The position numbers and the translations under genes are program-made. Positions 23,421 to 30,576 of a stretch of 38,741 nt of DNA are shown piece by piece. The notes below the pieces were generated by a model. That model was not told where the DNA came from, did no database searches, and was given only the letters and a program-made list of their open reading frames with translations. The DNA is from Streptomyces paradoxus (GTDB lineage Bacteria > Actinomycetota > Actinomycetes > Streptomycetales > Streptomycetaceae), in contig NZ_JACHGV010000023.1 of assembly GCF_014202475.1 (NCBI RefSeq), positions 1 to 38,741 of the forward strand. Direction: 5' to 3'. Within the stretch, counting starts at the first letter, position 1. Each line of letters begins with the position of its first letter.

Positions 23421-25231
23421 GCATGACTCACAGCACGCATGGTGGCGAAGGCCCGTTGACCGGCCAGGCGTTTCTCGATGAGATCGGACATGGCTTCTTC
23501 CAGGCGGAGGACTCCCTGCCACTCGTAGAGGATCTCGCAGTACTCGGCCATGCTGAGTCCAGCCCGGTTGAGCCAGGCGACCATGTCCGCGTGGTCGGTC
23601 AGGCCGTGCCGGCGCCGTAGATCGTCGCTCATGTCGGCGACCTGCTGTGTGCTCACGGTGAGGCCGCGGCGTTGCATCTCCTCAAGCGCGAGGAGCCGCA
23701 GGAGGACCCGCTTGCGTGACAATCCCACGGGCTCCCGCGTGGAACCGGGCGCTGAGAGCAGGGCCTCGGCGTCGTTGTAGGGCCAGATGTGCCCGGGGTT
23801 GGGGATCACGTCAGCCTCGCCCCGGCCGTCGAACCGAATTGACTCACCTGGCCTGACGAGCAGCGTCCTGACGGGTGAGGCGAGCGCGCGCACGCCGTTC
23901 TCCGAGCGCTCCGTGGAAGCACGAATGACCGCTTCCGGCAGTGGATCGAAGTGTGTCTCTCCGGAGGTGGCGGAGCCGTCTGCGGCGGAGCCCAGGCCGA
24001 GTTGCCAGTACCAGGGTGCTCCTCCGTTCGCATAGGGGACCACGTAGCGGGCGTGCCACCGTTCCGCCGTGTCAAGGAGAGCATGGGAGTCACTCATGAT
24101 CGTCTGCCGGGTCCGCCACAGGGATCGTGGGGTGTACAGCAGGTACTGCGGGACGGAACCCGTCAGATACTGGATCGGGTATAGCCGCCACGGGCGATAA
24201 CCGCCGAAGAGCACGTCGACGGGTCCGTACCGTTCGTAGGCGTCTTTGGCCAGCGAACGAACGTCGCCGAGGTGATCGCGACCGGCGTCAGCCAGGAAGG
24301 CATAGCGGCGTCCCTCTCCCTCGACGAGATACGTGTTTCCTGTGTTGCGGATGTCGGGCGGGAGCGGTGCGTCGTCGGTCGGCTGTTCGCCGTACATCGG
24401 CAGAGCGATGACACGGAAGTCGCCGATGGTCGTCTGCTGGTTCCAGCCGAGTGCCCGCACGTCTGTGAAGCCGAGTTCCTTCAGCCGGTACACCATGTCG
24501 ATGGCCAGGGAGGATTCGCGCGCCACCTCGGGCACGACGACCGTCGTGTCCCGGCCGAGCCGGAGCAGACTGTCGATGTGGAAGTGATCCCTGTGGGAGT
24601 GGGTGATGAGGACACCGTCGGGTGCGAGATCACCGTGGGTCAGCGGCTGGTAGCCGGCCGGAAACCGCTCGTCGCGCGGCATGAGGAACGGGTCGATCAA
24701 GATCTTGGCGCGCGGGCTCGACAGCAGTACCGTTGCGTGGCCGACCAACGTGGCCGCCCCTCGCGTGTGGGTCGGTTGTCGCGGCGCCGCGAAGCACTGG
24801 AGCTCGTGAAGCGCCTCCCACAGCGCGCGTGCCGGACCCGGGGCGGGCCTGGAGGCGTTGTGCTGCCACTCGCCGATCCATGCCGCCAGGTCACCGGCGA
24901 GCTCCGGGCCGACGGGGAGCCGTAGGGGAGCGAGGCGATCGCGGAACAGGACGATCGCCGCCGGACGGGTCTGTGAGGGCACCGGAAAACTCAGCTCTTC
25001 GCGTACCCCGGTGGCGTCGAGGATCTCGCCCCCACCGTCGAGCCCCAGGCGGTCCAGGATCTCCGGAGCCCGCTCGACCGCATCCAGCGCATCACGCCGC
25101 AGCGTTTCGATCGCCGGACGGAATCGCTCTTTGAGCTTTCTTTCGAGTTGCCCGGACACCGTCGTACCGAACGGGCTGTTGTCCTCGTATGCCAGGTGCA
25201 ACTCGACAACGCTGCTTAGTGAGAGGTCCAT
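23417..25231 (-). CDS. Large MBL-fold protein with C-terminal helical domain (copy 1)
   Basis: The 604-residue product has three parts. Residues 1 to about 150 are helical and of unknown type. Residues about 155-440 form a metallo-beta-lactamase fold: GHATVLLSSPRAKILIDPFL, the metal motif THSHRDHFH (His211, His213, Asp215, His216), PMYGEQP, NTGNTYLVEGEG and FLADAGRD. Residues 509-584 form a helical domain (RRGLTVSTQQVADMSDD, AWLNRAGLSMAEYCEIL) that resembles the C-terminus of the TfuA-like protein. The motif predicts a two-metal hydrolase or oxidoreductase. Both MBL proteins here share the same special features, so they act in the pathway, but the reaction is unknown. ATG 25231 has AAGGTGG upstream. 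Confidence 0.82.
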   Translation of the reverse strand: MDLSLSSVVELHLAYEDNSPFGTTVSGQLERKLKERFRPAIETLRRDALDAVERAPEILDRLGLDGGGEILDATGVREELSFPVPSQTRPAAIVLFRDRLAPLRLPVGPELAGDLAAWIGEWQHNASRPAPGPARALWEALHELQCFAAPRQPTHTRGAATLVGHATVLLSSPRAKILIDPFLMPRDERFPAGYQPLTHGDLAPDGVLITHSHRDHFHIDSLLRLGRDTTVVVPEVARESSLAIDMVYRLKELGFTDVRALGWNQQTTIGDFRVIALPMYGEQPTDDAPLPPDIRNTGNTYLVEGEGRRYAFLADAGRDHLGDVRSLAKDAYERYGPVDVLFGGYRPWRLYPIQYLTGSVPQYLLYTPRSLWRTRQTIMSDSHALLDTAERWHARYVVPYANGGAPWYWQLGLGSAADGSATSGETHFDPLPEAVIRASTERSENGVRALASPVRTLLVRPGESIRFDGRGEADVIPNPGHIWPYNDAEALLSAPGSTREPVGLSRKRVLLRLLALEEMQRRGLTVSTQQVADMSDDLRRRHGLTDHADMVAWLNRAGLSMAEYCEILYEWQGVLRLEEAMSDLIEKRLAGQRAFATMRAVSHA

Positions 25232-25262
25232 TCGCCACCTTCTGGTGTGAACGTTCGGTTCA

Positions 25263-26453
25263 TCAGATCACCGCCGCGACTCCCGAGGCGACGAGTTCGG
25301 AGACGAGAGAGCTGGTTGCGTGTCCGCGGAACGCATCGGCATCTATCGGTCGTCCCTCGACGAGTTTGCGAAGACACGGCTCGGCTTCGGCCGGCGCCCA
25401 CCACTCGTCACCCGCCACCACCAGAGCCACACCGCCGTCACTACGGCGAATCTCCGCTCGTGTGCTCAACAAGACCACCTTCGAGTCCGCCTCCCATGTT
25501 TCCGGACCGATGTGGTCGATCGCCTGCAGCGTCGGACGCGGGTCGAGGTAGTGCGTCTTCGACTGCGTCGCGTCGAAGAGTTCGAGCGCCGACGGGCCGA
25601 GCCATTGGTCCATAACCGAGCGCAGCGCCGCCGCGTGCTGCGCGCGTGCCTGGTCGTCGTCCAGAACAGGGATGTCTTGACGCATCAGGTCGCACGCGGT
25701 CGCCTGCTGCACCAGCCAGGTCATGAAGTCCGCGTTGGTGGGCCGGAGAACGCCGATGGTCAGGTGCAGTGAGGGTTCATTCAGTGGGGTCACCTTGTGC
25801 CACCAGCCGCGGGGCAGATACAGGACGCTGCCGGGGGTGAGCGTCCACTCGTGCGCGTACTCGGTCGGCGGCTCGCTGAAGTCCTCGGGCATCGGCCATT
25901 TGCGTGTGGGCTGCTGCACCTGCCAGTGCTTTCGTCCCAGGAGTTGGACCACGAACACGTCGTGGTCGTCCCAGTGCTCCGGGAAGCCCCCCACGTCGCC
26001 CCAGCTGGCATACATGTTGACGAAGGAGAAGGCCCGTAGCGCGCGCTCGATCCCCTGTTTCACGGCATGAACCGGCGCGTGGGCCTGGTCGATGGCGTCC
26101 CAGACCATGGTGGCGCCGTCGCGGATCTCCACGAGGAGGCGGGCGGTGTCGAGCATCCTGAGCGGGCCGCGCAGCGTGTGGACGGTGCGATGGTAGGCCG
26201 ATTCCGGTACGGCTCTGCCCGACTTCACCAGCCGGAACCTGGGGGCGGGTGGCCGCCGGTAACGAATCAGTTCATTGAGGCTGCGCCACGACAGCAGGTG
26301 TGTGAAGCGGTCCGGACTGCCAGTCCCGAACCACTGACGTCTGCCCATGACGTCCCGCCCGAACTCCTCGACGCCGAGCGGCTCGATGAGGGACGAGAAA
26401 GCGAAATGGCCGACGTCCGTCGCGGATGGTTCACTTCCGCTCGCTCGGGTCAT
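25263..26453 (-). CDS. JmjC-type ribosomal-oxygenase-like hydroxylase (copy 2)
   Basis: The 396-residue product belongs to the cupin_4/JmjC group that includes RoxA (YcfD) and MINA53. Residues 156-180 read GFPEHWDDHDVFVVQLLGRK followed by H-W-Q-V, with iron-binding His160 and Asp162; the second His is in LYLPRGWWHKVTP (His219), followed by SLHLTIG. This order of H-x-D, D-V-F-x-x-Q, G-R-x-x-W is strongly conserved in ribosomal oxygenases, which hydroxylate Arg or His. A C-terminal helical/winged part (about 260-396) follows, as in that family. The protein therefore may hydroxylate the peptide core. ATG 26453 overlaps the MBL stop (ATGA). A 31-nt gap precedes the next gene. Confidence 0.87.
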   Translation of the reverse strand: MTRASGSEPSATDVGHFAFSSLIEPLGVEEFGRDVMGRRQWFGTGSPDRFTHLLSWRSLNELIRYRRPPAPRFRLVKSGRAVPESAYHRTVHTLRGPLRMLDTARLLVEIRDGATMVWDAIDQAHAPVHAVKQGIERALRAFSFVNMYASWGDVGGFPEHWDDHDVFVVQLLGRKHWQVQQPTRKWPMPEDFSEPPTEYAHEWTLTPGSVLYLPRGWWHKVTPLNEPSLHLTIGVLRPTNADFMTWLVQQATACDLMRQDIPVLDDDQARAQHAAALRSVMDQWLGPSALELFDATQSKTHYLDPRPTLQAIDHIGPETWEADSKVVLLSTRAEIRRSDGGVALVVAGDEWWAPAEAEPCLRKLVEGRPIDADAFRGHATSSLVSELVASGVAAVI

Positions 26454-27889
26454 GACAGGAAATCGAGTTTCTCTGCCGAGCGAGATGGCCGTTCATAGGC
26501 CATCCGGTCCACTCGTCCCCGCTCCACGGAGATCCAGTCACCTGGATTCCATCCGATCGCTGTCGTCGGGATTCCTTCGTGCTGGAAGCGATCCGTCAGG
26601 TAAGTCACCAGCTCCCACTCCGGAGGCTCACCGATGCTCATGCCGACATCTCCGATCGGTTGGCCGACCCCCTCGAGCCCATTTCCATAGGGGAGGTAAT
26701 AGCGCGGCCGCCCCGCTCGGCAGACATCCACAATTCCGTCGGGACCAGGAGTGACGCTCGGAAGCCTGCCCGTGCGAAACTGCGCGAACAGCTCCCGCAA
26801 CCTGTCGAAAGGAAGAGCCAAGTAGTAGTGCGGAAGCCCGAAGAAGAAAGGACAGTGGAAGCGCGGCAGTGAGCTGAGGAAGAAGTCCACGGGTCCGTGG
26901 TCGTCTCGCGAGATACGGACGACATCTGCCATGTCACCGAGCGGATCGACACCGCTGTCGATCAACGAAATCGCTGTGAAGTCGGGTGTGGAGAAGCGAT
27001 AGCAGCTTCCCCAGTTCCGCAGATCCGGGTGGGGGGCCTGTCCCTCACGGACTGGTTGCTCTCCGAAGAAGGGCAGGACATCGACATGGATGTCCCCGAT
27101 GACGATTGAGGATCCCCACTCCGGTGCGCGTGCGTCGAGGCCGAAGAGTCCGAGGCTGCGCACCATGTCGTTGGGAGCCAGCAGGCTGGTGCGTGGCACC
27201 GGCGGGACGACCACGGTTGTTCGGGCAGGGTCGGCCTGGGCCAGGATGGACGGAACACTGTAGTGGTCAGCGTGCCCGTGCGTGATGAAGATGGCATCGA
27301 CCCCGCCGTCGGCGGCGATGGGGGTCCGGGGCGCCTGGGGCATCCAGAAGGACACCGGATCCAGTATCACGCTCGTTGTCTCCGACCGAATGACGACGCA
27401 TCCATGTTCGCGGCGATAGATACCGGGGCGCTCGACGCGTGGAAAAGCAGGCACCGGGACGGATTCACCCTGAGTGAGAAGAGTGCAAACCGTACGCGGA
27501 AGCCACGAGAGATCCGGTACTGACTCTGCGTCACCGGTCAGCGAGCGCAGTACCCACGCGACCTCGACGGCCATGGACTCGTCGAACCGTGTGGTCACCT
27601 GATCTGCACTGCCGTTCGGACCGAATACGCGAAGGCGAAACGCATACTCCGCGGACGGATGAAGAAGTGCCTCGGTGGCAACGGTGCCCCCGTCGGTGAC
27701 CGCTCGCGCGTCAAGAAGAGGTTCATCGACCGAGAAAGCGGGATGACACAACAGCTCCTCGACGGCTCTCCTGCACTGCCGTGGCTGGAATTCGAGAGCC
27801 ATCCACCGCTGCAGGAGCGGACCTACGAAAGGAAGAGCCTCCGGCTCTCGCTCGATGACGTGCAGCGTCGCTCCATTAGGAACGATCAT
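26450..27889 (-). CDS. MBL-fold protein (copy 2), first gene of the RiPP operon
   Basis: The product is 479 residues from ATG 27889 (GGGGAAG upstream) or 489 from GTG 27919 (AGAGGAAA upstream); both have good ribosome-binding sites. About 140 N-terminal residues precede an MBL fold: SVILDPVSFW, THGHADHYS (His204, His206, Asp208, His209 from ATG 27889), VVPPVPRTSLLAPNDMVRSL, PFFGEQPVREG, NWGSCYRFSTPDF and LIDSGVDPLGD. It aligns in order with copy 1 (MYGEQP/FFGEQP, NTGNTY/NWGSCY, VDVLFGG/VDFFLSS), so they are paralogs, but this one lacks the C-terminal WLNR-containing domain. It leads the operon and overlaps the JmjC gene by four bases. Confidence 0.8.
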   Translation of the reverse strand: MIVPNGATLHVIEREPEALPFVGPLLQRWMALEFQPRQCRRAVEELLCHPAFSVDEPLLDARAVTDGGTVATEALLHPSAEYAFRLRVFGPNGSADQVTTRFDESMAVEVAWVLRSLTGDAESVPDLSWLPRTVCTLLTQGESVPVPAFPRVERPGIYRREHGCVVIRSETTSVILDPVSFWMPQAPRTPIAADGGVDAIFITHGHADHYSVPSILAQADPARTTVVVPPVPRTSLLAPNDMVRSLGLFGLDARAPEWGSSIVIGDIHVDVLPFFGEQPVREGQAPHPDLRNWGSCYRFSTPDFTAISLIDSGVDPLGDMADVVRISRDDHGPVDFFLSSLPRFHCPFFFGLPHYYLALPFDRLRELFAQFRTGRLPSVTPGPDGIVDVCRAGRPRYYLPYGNGLEGVGQPIGDVGMSIGEPPEWELVTYLTDRFQHEGIPTTAIGWNPGDWISVERGRVDRMAYERPSRSAEKLDFLS

Positions 27890-28207
27890 CTTGCTTCCCC
27901 ATGGCTGGGCACTCTTCACGCTTTCCTCTGTGCGAAGGTATCGGGGGCCAAGGAGGACACTAGCGTGACCCGACTCAAGTAACGGGGAGGACAAATATCG
28001 GATTGACCGTGTCGGTTCGGCAGGGCCGTCCTCGAGACGGTGGTGGCTCGTTCACTGTCAGCCGTCAGGGGCCCCAGTGCCAGCCTGTGCGTCGTACCAT
28101 GGCACGATCGCATTCGTCAGCCCCGCGACGGCCTGGGCGCAGTTCCGGGTGGTGCCGCAGGATCACTGGGGCCATGGAGTTGTCGTCGATTTAGGCCATT
28201 CCGGCCA
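27890..28207. other. Upstream region of the RiPP operon
   Basis: This 318-nt region should hold the promoter for all ten minus-strand genes. Two purine-rich ribosome-binding sites on the minus strand serve the alternative starts at 27919 and 27889. I saw no convincing -35/-10 pair and no palindrome like the one before the precursor gene. Confidence 0.4.
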
Positions 28208-29881
28208 GCGACCCGCAACGCCAACAAGCAATATGACGAGTCGATCCTCACCTGTCGCATCACGCGCGCGATGGTCGCCCACATCGCCCGGCTGAAATCC
28301 TCCGACGGGTCCGAGCCGGTTTACGTCGTGGTCGTCCGGGACGGCATCACGCGCGTGGTCAGCGCCTGGGGGGCGCTCTACAGGGAGCAGGCGACTCCGG
28401 AGAAGATCGCGGACCGTGCGAGTGCCGCTGGCCGAGAAGCCCGCACGCCGTGGCGTGAACCGGCCCTTGCCCCAGCGGATGGGTCTGGGACGGCAGGGTG
28501 AGTGCTCGACAAGTTCAGGGCCTCCTTCATCGCCGGGCTGGACGGTGGAACTCCCAGCGAGGAGGCCATCCGCATCGGGCAGACGGTCGGTCTGCCGGCG
28601 CAGATCGCGGTCGGGCTCCAGGTGCATCCCGGATCCGGGCTGCCGGCGGATGAGGTTTTCGACGACGCCGTCTGGAGCATCCTCTCCTCGATCAACGTCG
28701 AGTTCGCCATGTGGGACTCGGCGGCACAGAACGCCGAGATCGGCTCCCGGGACCTCAAGCGGACGATGCTCGACGGAGTGCCCGATCTCACCGGCGTCGC
28801 GGGTCGGACGTCTACCGGCTGGCCGTCGGCCAGTATCCCCCGCAGCAGACGCCCGCCGTCTTCGCGGACGACGCGCTCCTGGGCACGGCCCCTGTGGCGC
28901 GCGGTGTGCCTGGTGCACTACCTGACCCGCTGGCCCGTCTTCGGCGTCATGAAGAAGCACGTGAAGGCGATCGCCGGCAAGCAGCGGCTGCGCACGAACA
29001 CCTACGTGGAGATCCTCGCCCCGATCGTCGATCATCCGTGGCGGCTAGCCAAGAAGCAGACGCTGCCCCAGGCGCGTAGTGCCTGGGGCAACGGAGGCGT
29101 GCTCACCAAGGAGGTCATGGAATCGGACTGGCAGCCGCGGCTCTGCTCCGACTTCACCGCCCTCATCGAACCGGCGCAGTCCGGTGCCACCGAAGCGCGG
29201 CTGCCCCTTGCTGTCGCCGGTGGCATCGCGCTGATCACCGACCAGATGCTGACCCGCAACGTCGGCTCGGCGGTCGGCACCACCGTCCCGTTCCGTGCGG
29301 ACGTCGAGGACGTCACCGCCAGACTGTCCCGAAGGGACAACAAGGCTAGCCTGCTTCTGCTGGCCCACGCGGCCAACCGTTCGATGCCGACCGGGTGGCG
29401 GTGAATTCCTTCACCGACAAGCAGCTGATCAAGGAAGGGCAGCCCGACGGCGACCGGTACACCCTCGTTGACGTCGACCCCGGTGCCGAGGCCGGGATCG
29501 CGCGTGACGGCGCAGGGGCTCCTCGCCACCTCTGAGTACACCGTCGTCCGGCTTTCCGACCCGGCACGGGCGGCCCGCGAAGAAGGCGAGCGGGAGCCTG
29601 AGCGCGACGAGCCCAATTCGCCGCTTGATCAGATGACTGACCAGCGGCGCAGGCTCCTCGGCACCCTGACTGACGCCCAGGACGCTCCGGCACAGCTCAT
29701 GCAGCTCAGTCGTAACCCCGAGGTGGCAGGCGCCCACCCCCTCGGGTCGTACTGCGAATGGGAGAAGGTCTCCAAGCTGGCGGTCAAGGTTCAGGCCACG
29801 ATCTACTCACACGAACCGGAGATCTCCGAAGAGCCGGACACCGACAACATCGGCGGCGGGGAAGACGCCGCCGGACCCTGA
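28208..29881 (+). pseudogene. Heavily decayed gene of unknown function
   Basis: Coding-like text continues across this region but switches frame repeatedly. One frame gives ITRAMVAHIARLKSSDGSEP and VYVVVVRDGITRVVSAWGAL up to a TGA at 28499. The same frame resumes with KFRASFIAGLDGGTPSEEAI. Near 28800 a different frame gives VYRLAVGQYPPQQTPAVFAD, then the first frame returns with LVHYLTRWPVFGVMKKHVKA and LRTNTYVEILAPIVDHPW. Near 29375 the frame shifts again to FDADRVAVNSFTDKQLIKEG, and near 29515 to SEYTVVRLSDPARAAREEGE and an acidic tail ending at 29881. So at least one stop and four frameshifts split one long gene. I do not recognise the family. Confidence 0.65.
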
Positions 29882-30018
29882 CCGCGTACATGGTTGGGTC
29901 CGTCGGCCGCGTGCGGTGTGCCCACGCCAAATCCCTTGGCAGCATCTCAAGGCCGAGACGGACCAACGGCTCGTCACGAAACCTTCCGCGCTCTGCGCCC
30001 ACGCTGGGTGATCACGTG

Positions 30019-30576
30019 CTAGCGAGCCGAGGGCCGGTGCTGGAGGGGCAGCACTCGAACGACGCCGTCACTCCCGGCTGCCTCGCGCAGCTGCTGGTTT
30101 TCTACCTCGAGGACGTGGACGACCCGCACTAGCTGCTGGACGTCCCTGCGTAGACGGTCGCGCTCGGCGCGCAGGCGGGTGATCTTGTGCTGCAGTTCGT
30201 CGTTGATCCTCTTCAGGTCGTCGACGAGTCTCGGCCGGGTGTCCTGCATCCGCACCAGGGCGTAGAACAGGTCCTTCAGTCCGGTGTGCTTGTGGGTGAG
30301 TTTGTTGCGCTTGAGCCCTGCCTCCTGGGCGAGGGACTTGATCGTCAGTTGGCCGTCCGAGCGCAGAGGAGTGCCCACCAGCAGACGGATCATCGCGTCG
30401 GTGATCGCTTCGATCTCGGCGGTATCGCCGGGGCGCGACGGGCTCGCTGCCGCGGCGGCCATCGCGAGTACGCGGCCCACCGTCTCGGCAATACCCGCGG
30501 CGGCCGGCGCCGCGGTTGCTTCTGTGTCGTCGGCCTGCTTGCCAGGAGCCGGGGAGTCGTCCTGGGCTGTGGTCAT
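30019..30576 (-). CDS. TnpC-like accessory transposition protein (DUF6262-like)
   Basis: The 185-residue product has a disordered Ala-rich N-terminus (1-50), a helix-turn-helix-like middle (SIKSLAQEAGLKRNKLTHKH-type, about 75-100), and a long coiled coil (RLVDDLKRINDELQHKITRL through VLEVENQQLRE, about 115-165) with a short tail. This is the layout of the small third gene of Tn554-like elements, which influences orientation and frequency of transposition. ATG 30576 overlaps the recombinase stop. The tail (ENQQLRE, V-L-P-L) is similar to the truncated gene at 37551-37805. Confidence 0.7.
   Translation of the reverse strand: MTTAQDDSPAPGKQADDTEATAAPAAAGIAETVGRVLAMAAAAASPSRPGDTAEIEAITDAMIRLLVGTPLRSDGQLTIKSLAQEAGLKRNKLTHKHTGLKDLFYALVRMQDTRPRLVDDLKRINDELQHKITRLRAERDRLRRDVQQLVRVVHVLEVENQQLREAAGSDGVVRVLPLQHRPSAR

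Larger units (their letters stand above)
14943..27919. other. RiPP biosynthetic gene cluster (YcaO-TfuA, LanB-like, multi-oxygenase)
   Basis: One plus-strand precursor-like gene and ten minus-strand enzyme genes that overlap or nearly touch. The set combines thioamide-type (YcaO/TfuA), dehydratase-type (LanB and SpaB_C), oxidative (two JmjC-like, one DUF6445, one luciferase-like) and hydrolase-like (two MBL-fold) functions. No transporter, peptidase or regulator gene lies inside. Family assignments are from motifs; product type is inferred. Confidence 0.8.

Noticed and set aside
14943..27919. Thiopeptide cluster
   Set aside because: Split LanB/SpaB_C and YcaO would fit, but there is no second SpaB_C-like pyridine synthase, no azoline dehydrogenase, no Ser/Cys-rich core, and TfuA points to thioamides.
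28003..28194. Second precursor peptide upstream of the RiPP operon
   Set aside because: The small frames here (both strands) are Arg/Ser-rich, lack ribosome-binding sites and show no leader pattern.
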